Shown: one piece after another, positions 16,069-24,949 of the stretch
How the letters are laid out: each line of letters starts with the position of its first letter
Numbering within the stretch: the first letter of the stretch is position 1
Assembly: GCF_030440515.1 (NCBI RefSeq)
Contig: NZ_CP076543.1
Location: forward strand, 4,685,501-4,749,500
Reading direction: 5' to 3'
Length of the DNA: 64,000 bases
Source: Streptomyces xanthophaeus
GTDB taxonomy: Bacteria > Actinomycetota > Actinomycetes > Streptomycetales > Streptomycetaceae
Notes under the pieces: generated by a model
Database searches by the model: none
The model's input: the letters and a program-made list of their open reading frames with translations, nothing else
Told to the model about the DNA's origin: nothing
Position numbers and translations under genes: made by a program

Positions 16069-17703
16069 ATGGGCGACGACGGGCGCGAGGACGTACGCGA
16101 GGACGTACGCGGGGATCTGCGCTGGGGCAGCATCGCGCAGCTCGTCCGGGCGGCAGCGGCACAGTACGCCGACCGCGAGGCCGTCGTCGACGGGCGCACC
16201 CGGATCAGTTACGCGCAGCTCGGCGAGCGCGTCGAGCGCGCCGCCGCCTCCTGCATCGCCGCCGGGACCGAGCCCGGCGACCGGGTGGCCGTCTGGGCCC
16301 CCAACACCCTGGAGTGGATCGTCTGCGCCCTCGGCGCCGTCTCGGCCGGCGCGGTGCTCGTCCCCCTCAACACCCGTTTCAAGGGCGCGGAGGCCGCGTA
16401 CGTCCTGGAGCGCAGCCGGGCCCGGCTGCTCTTCGTCACCGGCACCTTCCTCGGCACCTCCTACGTCGCCTCCCTGCGCCGCGCCGCGGCCGAGGGCCCC
16501 GGCACCGGGCCGCTGCCCGGACTGCCGCACCTGGAGGAGGTCGTCGTCCTCGCCGATGACGCCCCCGACTCCTTCCGCACCTGGAAGGAGTTCCTGGCGG
16601 GCGGGGACGGCGTACCGGCCGCCGCGGTCCGCGAGCGCGCCGAGGCCATCCGCCCCGAGTCCCCCTCCGACATCATCTTCACCTCCGGCACCACCGGCAG
16701 CCCCAAGGGCGCGGTCATCACCCACGCCCAGTCCCTGCGCTGCTACGACGTGTGGAGCGAGCTCGCCGGACTGCGCGAGGGCGACCGCTACCTGATCGTG
16801 AACCCCTTCTTCCACACCTTCGGCTACAAGGCGGGGATCATCGCCTGCCTGATGCGCGGGGCCACGATGGTCCCGCAGCCCGTGTTCAACGTGGACACCG
16901 TCCTCGCGAACGTCGCCGCCGAGCGGATCTCCGTACTCCCCGGGCCGCCCACCCTCCACCAGTCGCTCCTCGACCACCCCCAGCGCGACCACCACGACCT
17001 CTCCGCCCTGCGCCTGGTCGTCACCGGCGCGGCCGTGGTCCCGCTGCGGCTCGTCGAACGGCTGCGCGGCGAACTGCGCATCGCCACCGTCCTCACGGCG
17101 TACGGACTCTCCGAGGCCAGCGGCATCGTCACCATGTGCCGCCGCGGCGACCCCGCGGAGACCGTCTCCGCCACCTCCGGGCGGGCCATACCGGACACGG
17201 AGGTGATGATCCTCGACGCGGACGGGCGGCCGCAGCCGACCGGGCAGGTGGGCGAGATCGCGGTCCGCGGCTACCACGTCATGCAGGGCTACTTCGAGGA
17301 CCCCGAGGAGACCGCCCGGACCATCACCCCCGAGGGCTGGCTGCACACCGGCGACGTCGGGTACGTGGACGAGGACGGCAACCTGCGCATCACCGACCGG
17401 ATCAAGGACATGTTCATCGTCGGCGGGTTCAACGCCTACCCCGCCGAGATCGAGCAGCTCCTCGGCCTCCACCCGGACATCGCGGACGTCGCGGTGATCG
17501 GCATCCCGGACCCGCGCCTGGGCGAGGTCGGCAAGGCCTACGCGGTCCGCCGCCCCGGCTCCACCCTCACCGCGGACGACCTGATCGCCTGGTCCCGCCG
17601 CGAGATGGCCAACTACAAGGTCCCGCGCGCGGTGGAGTTCGTGACGGAACTCCCGCGCAACGCGAGCGGCAAGATCCTCAAACGCGCCCTCCGCGCCGGC
17701 TGA
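16069..17703 (+). CDS. FadD3-like acyl-CoA ligase
   Basis: The 544-residue adenylate-forming enzyme activates a carboxylic acid to its CoA thioester using ATP. It has the P-loop FTSGTTGSPKGA at about residue 205, NPFFHTFGYKAG, the adenine motif TAYGLSEASG, HTGDVGYVDEDG, and the C-terminal KDMFIVGGFNAYPAEIE with the catalytic lysine in NASGKILKRAL. Closest in character to FadD3 ligases, which act on a steroid-ring remnant in mycobacteria. The substrate here is unknown. An acidic N-terminal extension of repeated EDV residues is unusual. It is divergent from the thiolase operon across operator C. Confidence 0.88.
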   Translation: MGDDGREDVREDVRGDLRWGSIAQLVRAAAAQYADREAVVDGRTRISYAQLGERVERAAASCIAAGTEPGDRVAVWAPNTLEWIVCALGAVSAGAVLVPLNTRFKGAEAAYVLERSRARLLFVTGTFLGTSYVASLRRAAAEGPGTGPLPGLPHLEEVVVLADDAPDSFRTWKEFLAGGDGVPAAAVRERAEAIRPESPSDIIFTSGTTGSPKGAVITHAQSLRCYDVWSELAGLREGDRYLIVNPFFHTFGYKAGIIACLMRGATMVPQPVFNVDTVLANVAAERISVLPGPPTLHQSLLDHPQRDHHDLSALRLVVTGAAVVPLRLVERLRGELRIATVLTAYGLSEASGIVTMCRRGDPAETVSATSGRAIPDTEVMILDADGRPQPTGQVGEIAVRGYHVMQGYFEDPEETARTITPEGWLHTGDVGYVDEDGNLRITDRIKDMFIVGGFNAYPAEIEQLLGLHPDIADVAVIGIPDPRLGEVGKAYAVRRPGSTLTADDLIAWSRREMANYKVPRAVEFVTELPRNASGKILKRALRAG

Positions 17704-17735
17704 CCGCCCACCCCCGACCGCCCACCGCCGACCGC

Positions 17736-18467
17736 CTACCCCCGGCGGCGGGCCAGGACCAGGCGCCAGTGAGGGGTGCCGTCCGGGCGGTGGCCGAAGT
17801 GGGCCAGGGGGAGCGTTTCCACCGTGAAGCCGGCAGCCCGGAGGTCCTCGCGGACCGGGCCCAGGGGGAAGGTGCGGTAGTACATGACGAACGGGGGACG
17901 CCACACCGCGTTGCGCACCCGCATCGCCGCGTCGAAGCCCGTCGTCGCCCACCACACCCGGGATCCGGGCTGCAGCGGGGCGCCGATCGGGAAGGCGAAG
18001 ACGCCGCCCTCGCGCAGCGCCGCGTGGATCCCCGAGAAGAGCGCGGGCCGCTCCTGCGGCAGGAAGTGGCCGAAGGCGCCGAAGCTGACCGCCAGGTCGT
18101 ACGTGTCCGCGAGGGCGGGCGGCAGGGCCCGCGCGTCGGCCCGTACGAAGTCCACGCGGTCGTCCTCCGCGTACGCGCGCCCGGCCTCCGCGAGCATGCC
18201 CGCGCTGAGGTCCACGCCGGTGATCCGGTCGCGGCACAGCCGGCGCAGCATGTCGATCCCGGCGCCCGTGCCGCAGCACACGTCCAGGCCGGCCCCGAAG
18301 CCGCCCTCCGCCTGGGCGAGGGCCTCCTCGACGGCGTCGAGCATCCGGACCGGGGTACGGAAGGGGGTGTGGTCGAACTTCGGCGCGAGGAGGTCGTAGC
18401 CCCGCTCCACCGAGGAGAGGCCCTGCACTGCCAGTTCGCGGACGCTCGGCCCGTGGGAGGAGAACAC
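17736..18467 (-). CDS. Class I SAM-dependent methyltransferase
   Basis: The 243-residue protein has the Rossmann-type methyltransferase fold. Motif I is LDVCCGTGAGID at about residues 61-72, the acidic SAM-ribose contact is GVDLSAGML, and DARALPP and DLAVSFGAFGHF follow. The substrate is not evident. It is convergent with the CoA ligase and lies 134 bp downstream of the afsS-like gene on the same strand, so read-through is possible. Confidence 0.85.
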   Translation of the reverse strand: MFSSHGPSVRELAVQGLSSVERGYDLLAPKFDHTPFRTPVRMLDAVEEALAQAEGGFGAGLDVCCGTGAGIDMLRRLCRDRITGVDLSAGMLAEAGRAYAEDDRVDFVRADARALPPALADTYDLAVSFGAFGHFLPQERPALFSGIHAALREGGVFAFPIGAPLQPGSRVWWATTGFDAAMRVRNAVWRPPFVMYYRTFPLGPVREDLRAAGFTVETLPLAHFGHRPDGTPHWRLVLARRRG

Positions 18468-18601
18468 ACCCCCAGCCTATGCCGCCGCCGGGCTCCGGCC
18501 CGGGCGCACGTGTACGGCGGTCGCGGTGGCTCCCCCTCCGGGCCACCACGACCGCCGTTCCCCCGATTCCCCCGTGGAATCCCCCGTACGTCTTGTGCGT
18601 G

Positions 18602-18814
18602 CTACGGGCGCGGACCGGACGCGTGGTTGTCCAGCGTCTGGATCTCCTCACCCGCGGCGGTGGCCGCGGCGGCAGCCGCAGCCGCAGCGGCTGCGTCCGT
18701 CCCGGTCTGCTCCAGAGGCTTGATCTCGATGCCCGAGGCGTGGTTGTCCAGGGTCTCGATCTCGACGCCCGAGGCGTGGTTGTCGAGCGGCTTGAGGTTC
18801 TCGTTCGTCGTCAT
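18602..18814 (-). CDS. afsS: AfsS-like small repeat peptide
   Basis: The 70-residue peptide contains three LDNHASG repeats (about residues 10-16, 22-28 and 61-67), separated by acidic spacers and a run of about 14 alanines broken once by threonine. AfsS, the small activator downstream of AfsR in S. coelicolor, is built of repeated T-x-x-DNHMP units. Here DNH is kept but MP is replaced by ASG. The gene lies 178 bp downstream of afsR on the same strand, as in S. coelicolor. AGGAGA lies five bases before the ATG at 18814. AfsS has no known enzyme activity. The family assignment rests on motif and position. Confidence 0.75.
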   Translation of the reverse strand: MTTNENLKPLDNHASGVEIETLDNHASGIEIKPLEQTGTDAAAAAAAAAAATAAGEEIQTLDNHASGPRP

Positions 18815-18929
18815 CGATTCTCCTGATGGATGGGTAGGGCTGGGCCCGTTCGGCGATTCCCCCGATGACCGCCGAACGGGTAGTCCACCAACCGGCCCGG
18901 ATGCTCCCCCGAGGCGCCGGGTCGATGCA

Positions 18930-18977
18930 CCTATCGTGTCGGACGGCGATAAACGAACGATGAACGCCACGTTCAAC
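18930..18977 (-). promoter_or_regulatory. Direct-repeat operator and -10 box of the afsS-like gene (AfsR/PhoP type)
   Basis: On the minus strand GTTGAAC (18977-18971), GTTCATC (18965-18959) and GTTTATC (18954-18948) follow one another, the last two exactly 11 bp apart. Twelve bases later comes GATAGG (18935-18930), a plausible -10 box. SARP proteins bind heptamer repeats at 11-bp spacing over the -35 region, and the PhoP box is GTTCACC-like. In S. coelicolor both AfsR and PhoP act at the afsS promoter. Binding here is inferred. Confidence 0.65.
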
Positions 18978-18992
18978 CGGCGTCCCCGCAGG

Positions 18993-21900
18993 TCAGGCGG
19001 CGATCTCCGAGGCCAACAAGGCCTGTACCTCGCCCAGTTCGGTCGACTTCAGCTGAGTGAACACGGCCTCCGCGTCCCGCCAGCAGGCCCGCGCCCGGTC
19101 CCGCTGCCCCAGCCGCCGCAGCGCCTTGCCGAGCACCGTCAGGACCGTCGCCCGGCGCCACTCGCCTCCGATGCCGCGCAGCGCGATGGCCTGCTCGGCG
19201 TGCGAGGCGGCCAGCGTGGGCCGGCGCGCCGCCAGGTGGGCCTCGGCGAGCCGGAAGTGGGTCACGCCCTCCCACAGCGGCTGGCGGTTCTCGTGGAACA
19301 GCGACAGCGCCTCGGCGAGCTGCGCCAGGGCCTCGCCGAGCCGCCCCGCCTGGGTGAGGGCGATGCCCAGCGCGTAGCGGCCGTTGGCCAGGCGCAGGCT
19401 CAGACCCATCCGGTCGTAGATGGCGATGCCCTGCTGGGCCAGGTCTATGGCGCTGGGCAGGCGGCCCAGCTCCACGTGGATGCGGGAGAGGTTGCACAGG
19501 GCGCTGGCCTCGCCGACGTTGTTGCCGTCGGCGCGGAAGCACTCGATGGCCTGCAGCAGGTAGCGCTCGCCGTCCGCGTGCCGGCCCTCGTAGAGGGCGA
19601 TGATCCCGCGGTCGTTGGGGGCCCAGCACATGGGCAGCGGGTCGCCGGCCTCGCGCGCGAGCACGGTGGCCCGGGCGGCCTCGTCGTCGGCCTCGGCGAA
19701 GCGGCCCGCGACCAGGTGGACGTTGGTCAGGGTGGTGCGGGCGCGGCCCTCGGCGTACGGGTCCTTCGCGGCCTGGCCGGCGTCGCGCAGGGCGACGGCG
19801 GCCGACTCGTACTGCCGGGAGTTGGCCCCGGACTCGGCGAGGTCCTTCGCCGCCCACAGCAGGTCCACGGCCCGGCGCAGGACCAGCGATTCGCCGCCCC
19901 GTACGGAGGCCTGCCGTACGCACGCCAGCAGCGGGTCGGCCTCGGCGTACAGCCAGTCCAGGGCGGCGCGCGGTTCGGCGAAGACCAGCCCGGGGTAGTG
20001 GGTGTCGGACAGGTGCGCGGGCAGCCGGTCGCCGGGGCGTTCCAGGGCGTACACCCCGGAGGCGGTGGCCAGGTAGAAGTCCAGCAGCCGGTCCATGGCC
20101 GCCTCGCGCCCGCTCGGCGGCTGCTCGTCGCGCTCCGCGCAGGCACGCGCGTAGAGGCGTACGAGGTCGTGGAAGCGGTAGCGGCCGGGGGCGGCGGATT
20201 CCAGGAGGGAGCAGTCGACTAAAGCCTCGAGGAGGTCCTCGGTGTCGTACTCGGGCAGGTCGAGCACGGCGGCCGCCGCCGACAGGGAGATGTCGGGGCC
20301 GTCGGCGAGGCCGAGGAGGCGGAAGGCGCGCTGCTGGGCGGGCTCCAGCTGGCCGTAGCCGAGCTCGAACGTGGCCTTGACCGCGAGGTCGCCGGTCTGG
20401 AGCTCGTCGAGGCGGCGTCGCTCGTCGGCGAGCTTGGCGGCCAGGACGGAGACGGTCCAGGTGCGGCGGGCGGCGAGCCGGGAGGCGGCGATGCGGATGG
20501 CGAGCGGCAGGAAGCCGCAGGCGCCGACGACGTCGAGGGCGGCCTGGCGTTCGGCGCGTACGCGCTCCTCGCCGACGATGCGGGTGAAGAGCTGGAGGGC
20601 CTCCTCGGGGCTCATCACGTCGAGGTCGACGAGATGGGCGCCGGCAAGGCCCGCCATGCGGACCCGGCTGGTGACGAGGGCCGCGCAGCCGGCGGTGCCC
20701 GGCAGCAGCGGGCGGACCTGGGCGGCGTCGCGGGCGTTGTCGAGGAGGACCAGCACGCGGCGGCCGTCGAGGATGGAGCGGTAGAGCGCGGCCCGCTCGG
20801 CGGGGGAGTCGGGGATGGCCGTGTCGGGGGTGCCGAGGGCGCGCAGGAAGGAACCGAGGACGGCCTCCGGTTCGGCGGGGCGGGCCTCGGTGCCCTGGAG
20901 GTCGACGTAGAGCTGCCCGTCGGGGAAGTGCGGGCGGGCGGCATGGGCGACGTGGACGGCGAGGGTGGTCTTGCCGACGCCGCCGATGCCGGCGAGCGCG
21001 GAGACGGCCATGACCTGGTCCAGGGCGCCGCCGGACAGGATGGTGCCGAGCTCGGCGACGAAGCTGGAGCGGCCGGTGAAGTCGGGGACGGTCGCAGGCA
21101 ATTGGGCGGGCCTCACGTGAACGGTCGCGGCGGCCGGGGCCGGGTCCTCCGCGCGGGCGAGATCGGCGTCGGCATTGAGGATGCGCTGCTGGAGCGCGGC
21201 CAGTTCGGGACGGGGGTCGACGCCGAGCTCGTCGGCGAGGAGCCGGCGGGTGTCGGCGTAGACGGCGAGGGCCTCGGCCTGCCGGCCACTGCGGTAGAGG
21301 GCGAGCATCAGCAGCTCGCGCAGGCGTTCGCGCAGCGGGTGGGCGGCGGTGAGGGCGGTGAGCTCGGAGACGGCCTCGGCGTGGTGGCCGACCTCCAGGT
21401 CGAGGTCGAGGCGGGTCTCCAGCAGCTGGAGGCGCCATTCGGCGAGCCGGATGCGCTCGGTCTCGGCGTGCGGGCCGGGGACCCCGGCGAGGGGCTCGCC
21501 CTCCCAGAGGTCGAGGGCGCGGGCCAGGAGCGTACGGGCGAGGGCGCGGTCGCCGGCGGCCCGCGCGGCCTCGGCGTCGGCGGCGAGGCTGCGGGCGACG
21601 CCGAGGTCGAGGGTGGCGGCGGAGCGCAGCCGGACGGCGTAGCCGCCGGACTCGGTGACGAGGAGGCCGGGGGCGACGACCTTGCGCAGGCGGGAGGCGT
21701 ACGTACGGATGGTGGCGAGGGCCTGCTGCGGCGGGTCCTCGCCCCAGATGGCGTCGATGAGTTCGGGCGCGGTGGCGGTGCGGCCGTCGCGCAGCAGGAG
21801 CACCGCGAGCAGGGCGCGCTGCTGGGGGGTGCCGGAGGGCAGCATCTCGGAGCCGCGCCAGGCGCGGACGGGGCCGAGGACGGCGAAGCGGGACTCGCCC

Positions 21901-22112
21901 GGACCTGGGCCGCCCGGGGTGTCGCCTGCGGCGGGGTCCGGGGCGGACCCGGCCCGTGCCGGGCGGGTGGGGGCCGGGGCCGCCGTGGACTGGGCCGCGG
22001 GTGCGGAGGTCTCGCGTGCGGGGGGCGCCCCCGGACCGGCTTCGGGTACGACGGCAGCCGTACGGGCCTCGGGATGTTTCCGCGGGCTCGGGATGGCCGG
22101 TACGCCGTCCAT
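18993..22112 (-). CDS. afsR: SARP-family transcriptional activator AfsR
   Basis: This 1039-residue global regulator of antibiotic production has four parts. A Pro/Ala-rich N-terminal extension covers about residues 1-75. The winged-helix DNA-binding and BTAD region (FAVLGPVRAWRG, TPQQRALLAVLLLRDGR, ATIRTYASRLRK) runs to about 330. An NB-ARC ATPase follows with Walker A GIGGVGKTT, Walker B RRVLVLLDN and a GFLPLAIRIAA motif. TPR repeats fill the end to about 1030. Order and length match AfsR (993 residues in S. coelicolor, as I recall). AfsK phosphorylates it and it activates afsS; both partners are in this window. It is divergent from the amidohydrolase gene across operator D. Confidence 0.88.
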   Translation of the reverse strand: MDGVPAIPSPRKHPEARTAAVVPEAGPGAPPARETSAPAAQSTAAPAPTRPARAGSAPDPAAGDTPGGPGPGESRFAVLGPVRAWRGSEMLPSGTPQQRALLAVLLLRDGRTATAPELIDAIWGEDPPQQALATIRTYASRLRKVVAPGLLVTESGGYAVRLRSAATLDLGVARSLAADAEAARAAGDRALARTLLARALDLWEGEPLAGVPGPHAETERIRLAEWRLQLLETRLDLDLEVGHHAEAVSELTALTAAHPLRERLRELLMLALYRSGRQAEALAVYADTRRLLADELGVDPRPELAALQQRILNADADLARAEDPAPAAATVHVRPAQLPATVPDFTGRSSFVAELGTILSGGALDQVMAVSALAGIGGVGKTTLAVHVAHAARPHFPDGQLYVDLQGTEARPAEPEAVLGSFLRALGTPDTAIPDSPAERAALYRSILDGRRVLVLLDNARDAAQVRPLLPGTAGCAALVTSRVRMAGLAGAHLVDLDVMSPEEALQLFTRIVGEERVRAERQAALDVVGACGFLPLAIRIAASRLAARRTWTVSVLAAKLADERRRLDELQTGDLAVKATFELGYGQLEPAQQRAFRLLGLADGPDISLSAAAAVLDLPEYDTEDLLEALVDCSLLESAAPGRYRFHDLVRLYARACAERDEQPPSGREAAMDRLLDFYLATASGVYALERPGDRLPAHLSDTHYPGLVFAEPRAALDWLYAEADPLLACVRQASVRGGESLVLRRAVDLLWAAKDLAESGANSRQYESAAVALRDAGQAAKDPYAEGRARTTLTNVHLVAGRFAEADDEAARATVLAREAGDPLPMCWAPNDRGIIALYEGRHADGERYLLQAIECFRADGNNVGEASALCNLSRIHVELGRLPSAIDLAQQGIAIYDRMGLSLRLANGRYALGIALTQAGRLGEALAQLAEALSLFHENRQPLWEGVTHFRLAEAHLAARRPTLAASHAEQAIALRGIGGEWRRATVLTVLGKALRRLGQRDRARACWRDAEAVFTQLKSTELGEVQALLASEIAA

Positions 22113-22206
22113 CTGTCGTCCCCCTGCCTTCCGTCGGTGTAAGGGTCAGTCTGCCCTGTCTCGCGCGTGGACGTCAGCCCGTGTCCGACCGATCACCGGC
22201 CAACTA

Positions 22207-22223
22207 GCTGACGGTTCGTCAGA
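22207..22223. promoter_or_regulatory. Regulon operator D (one mismatch)
   Basis: GCTGAC-GGTTC-GTCAGA lies 21 bp before the amidohydrolase ATG and 95 bp from the divergent afsR start. CTGACG within it sits 17 bp before TACCGT (22231-22236), so the operator may overlap the -35 box of the amidohydrolase promoter. Confidence 0.7.
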
Positions 22224-22243
22224 TCGGCGCTACCGTATGAGCC

Positions 22244-23470
22244 ATGGAGACCTTCCCGAAGATCATCTCGGTGGACGACCACACGGTTGAGCCCCCCCAC
22301 GTCTGGCGGGACCGGCTCCCGTCCAGGTACCGCGAGACCGGCCCCCGCGTCGTCCGCGCCCCGCTGAAGGAAATGACGTTCCTCGGCGGCAAGTTCGCCC
22401 CCGTGATGGGGGCCGAGGGCGACGACGGCCCCATCGGCGACTGGTGGGTGTACGAGGACCTGCACCGGCCGCTCACCCGCCTCGACACGGCTGTCGGGTA
22501 CGACCGCGACGAGATCAAACTGGAAGTCATCACCTACGAGCAGATGCGCCCGGGGTCCTTCTCGGTTCCCGACCGGCTCGCCGACATGGACGTCAACCAC
22601 GTCCAGTCGGCCCTCTGCTTCCCGACCTTCCCCCGCTTCTGCGGCCAGACCTTCACCGAGGCCAAGGACCGCGAGCTGGGTCTCCTCGGCGTACGGGCCT
22701 ACAACGACTGGATGGTGGAGGAGTGGTGCGGGCCGGACGCCCGCGGCCGCCTCATCCCCCTCACCCTGATCCCGCTCTGGGACGCCCGCCTGGCCGCCGC
22801 CGAGGTCCGCCGCAACGCCGCACGCGGGGTGCGTGCGGTCGCGTTCTCCGAGATACCCCCGCACCTGGGCCTCCCCTCCATCCACACGGACGAGTGGGAC
22901 CCCTTCCTGGAGGCGTGCAACGAGACCGGCACGGTCATCGCCATGCACATCGGCTCCTCCTCCCGGATGCCGTCCACCTCGGCCGACGCCCCGCCCGCGG
23001 TCGGCTCCACCATCACCTTCGCCAACTGCTGCTTCTCGATGGTCGACTGGCTGATGAGCGGCAAGTTCGAGCGCTTCCCGAACCTGAAGATCATGTACGC
23101 GGAGGGCCAGATCGGCTGGATCCCGTACATCCTGGAGCGCGCCAACGTGGTCTGGGAGGAGAACCGCGGCTGGGGCGGAGTCGCCGACAAGGTGCTGCGC
23201 CCGCCGTCGGAGCTCTTCGCCGAGCACGTCTTCGGCTGCTTCTTCGACGACGCCTTCGGCCTGAAGAACCTCGACTCGATCGGCGTCGCCAACGTCCTCT
23301 ACGAGACGGACTACCCCCACTCGGACTCGACCTGGCCCAAGTCCCGCGAGGTCGGCGAGTCCCAGATGGGCCACCTCGCACCGGACGTCGTGGACCGCAT
23401 CGTGCGCGGCAACGCGATCGACCTGCTCGGGCTCACGGCGGACGGCCTGTGGGCGGGGCCGGGGGCCTGA
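22244..23470 (+). CDS. Amidohydrolase family protein (Amidohydro_2)
   Basis: The 408-residue protein belongs to the metal-dependent TIM-barrel hydrolase/decarboxylase family of ACMSD and related enzymes. Candidate metal or active-site segments are SVDDHTVEPPHVW near the N terminus, VIAMHIGSSSRM in the middle and NVLYETDYPHSDSTW near the C terminus. Family members hydrolyse C-C or C-N bonds or decarboxylate aromatic and cyclic acids. Substrate unknown. Operator D directly upstream places it in the predicted catabolic regulon. A perfect hairpin ends the gene. Confidence 0.85.
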   Translation: METFPKIISVDDHTVEPPHVWRDRLPSRYRETGPRVVRAPLKEMTFLGGKFAPVMGAEGDDGPIGDWWVYEDLHRPLTRLDTAVGYDRDEIKLEVITYEQMRPGSFSVPDRLADMDVNHVQSALCFPTFPRFCGQTFTEAKDRELGLLGVRAYNDWMVEEWCGPDARGRLIPLTLIPLWDARLAAAEVRRNAARGVRAVAFSEIPPHLGLPSIHTDEWDPFLEACNETGTVIAMHIGSSSRMPSTSADAPPAVGSTITFANCCFSMVDWLMSGKFERFPNLKIMYAEGQIGWIPYILERANVVWEENRGWGGVADKVLRPPSELFAEHVFGCFFDDAFGLKNLDSIGVANVLYETDYPHSDSTWPKSREVGESQMGHLAPDVVDRIVRGNAIDLLGLTADGLWAGPGA

Positions 23471-23481
23471 GCCCGCAGCCG

Positions 23482-23518
23482 CAGGGCGTGGCCGGCCCCC
23501 TCCGCCGGCCACGCCCTG
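23482..23518. terminator. Strong bidirectional terminator
   Basis: CAGGGCGTGGCCGG (23482-23495) and CCGGCCACGCCCTG (23505-23518) are a perfect 14-bp inverted repeat with a nine-base loop. It lies between the convergent amidohydrolase and MFS genes. Confidence 0.8.
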
Positions 23519-23524
23519 GGGGGC

Positions 23525-24757
23525 CTACGGCCATGGGTGACCTACGGCCACTCGCGCCCGGTCCGCGCCCCGGACCGCGAGCAGCAGCGCCGTGGCCAGC
23601 CCCGCCACCGTCAGCGCCGGCAGCAGCACCCGCACGTCCACGAAGGCCACCAGGGCGGAACCCAGCGCCAGCGCCAGCGCGTTCGGTACGAAGATCAGGG
23701 TGTTGGCCGTGGCCGCGGCACGGCCCAGCGCCGCGTTCGGGACCTCGCGCTGCACGGCCGTCAGGGCGGCGATCAGCACACACGGCAGTCCGGCGCCGAT
23801 GGCCGCGCTGCCCGCCAGGGCCGCCGCGTCGTACGGCAGCGCCCGGACCCCGGCGCCGAGGGCGAACAGGGCCGTTCCGGCGGCCGTGAACAGGCTCTCC
23901 GGCATCCGCCGCAGCAGCGGGCCCGCCACGAGCCCGCTCACGACCGAACCCGCGCCCTGCACCGCGTACAGCACCCCCACGTAGGCGGGCGCGTGCCCCA
24001 GCACGTCCCCGGCGACCGCGTAGATCACCGCGCCGTTCAGCCCGGCCAGGAACATCACGGCGGCGCCGGCCGACACCAGCGTGCGCACCGCAGGGGCCTT
24101 GCGCAGCTGCCGCCAGCCCTCCGCCATCCGCGCGAATCCCCCCGGCCCGTCCCGGATCCGCTCCCGTTCCGGCGGCTCGCCGGGCACCCGCAGCAGGGCG
24201 AAGATCCCAGCCGCCAGCGCGAAGGTCACCGCGTCGAGCAGGGCCACCGACGCCCCGCCGAAGCGGGCGAACAGGGCCGCCCCCACCAGCGGAGCCAGCA
24301 GCTTCATGCCCTCGTCGGCGGTCAGCCGCAGCCCGTTGAAGTCCCCGAGGAGCCGGTGGCCGACGGCCTGCGGGACCAGGGCCGCCTCCGCCGCCCCGTG
24401 CAGGGTGCCGCAGATCCCGTACACGAGCAGGATCGCGAACAGCAGCCACACCCGGTCCGCCGAGTCCAGCAGGGTCAGTACGGGCAGCAGCGCGGCCATC
24501 ACGAGGCCGAGGGCGACCAGCAGAGGCCGACGGGGCAGCCGGTCGGCGAGCGCCCCCAGCGCCGGTCCGGCCAGGACCGGCGCCCACAGGGTGAACACGG
24601 TCAGGGCCGCGAGCGAGTCCGACCCGGTCAGCGACTTCACCCAGACCCCGGCGACCAGCCACATGGCGGTCGTACCGAATCCCGAGACCACCACCCCGGA
24701 CAGGTAGAGCCCCGCGTTGCGGTCCCGCAGGACCTTTCCCACTCCTCGATCGCTCAC
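23525..24757 (-). CDS. MFS transporter
   Basis: The 410-residue protein has about 12 predicted membrane helices and the MFS loop-2/3 signature LADRLPRRPLL near residue 65. It resembles actinobacterial drug or macrolide efflux-type carriers that run on the proton gradient. The substrate cannot be told. It starts with GTG at 24757. It is convergent with the amidohydrolase gene and divergent from a DUF3995-like membrane protein. Confidence 0.87.
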   Translation of the reverse strand: MSDRGVGKVLRDRNAGLYLSGVVVSGFGTTAMWLVAGVWVKSLTGSDSLAALTVFTLWAPVLAGPALGALADRLPRRPLLVALGLVMAALLPVLTLLDSADRVWLLFAILLVYGICGTLHGAAEAALVPQAVGHRLLGDFNGLRLTADEGMKLLAPLVGAALFARFGGASVALLDAVTFALAAGIFALLRVPGEPPERERIRDGPGGFARMAEGWRQLRKAPAVRTLVSAGAAVMFLAGLNGAVIYAVAGDVLGHAPAYVGVLYAVQGAGSVVSGLVAGPLLRRMPESLFTAAGTALFALGAGVRALPYDAAALAGSAAIGAGLPCVLIAALTAVQREVPNAALGRAAATANTLIFVPNALALALGSALVAFVDVRVLLPALTVAGLATALLLAVRGADRARVAVGHPWP

Positions 24758-24949
24758 CGGCCCAGCCTGAGTTCTAAGGCGGGGGCCGGGGATCGGGCAG
24801 ACGACCTATACGCCGCACCCGGAGTTCCCCCGCACGGGGGAGGACGGGATCGTGCGCGGGCCGGATCCGCGCGGGCGCCGGGTCGGTGAGTCTGGATCCG
24901 GGCGGCCGAGGCCCACACCGCCACCGAACCGAACACACCGGAGGACCCC

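Noticed and set aside
16021..18651. Long minus-strand open frame opposite the FadD3-like gene
   Set aside because: Shadow of the CoA ligase and methyltransferase reading frames.
18602..18814. RiPP precursor peptide with repeated cores
   Set aside because: The DNH repeats and the position after afsR fit AfsS better, and no maturation enzyme is nearby.
16752..20222. A 1156-codon open frame covering part of the CoA ligase and the afsS/afsR region
   Set aside because: It runs across several real genes in other frames and has Arg/Pro-rich shadow composition.
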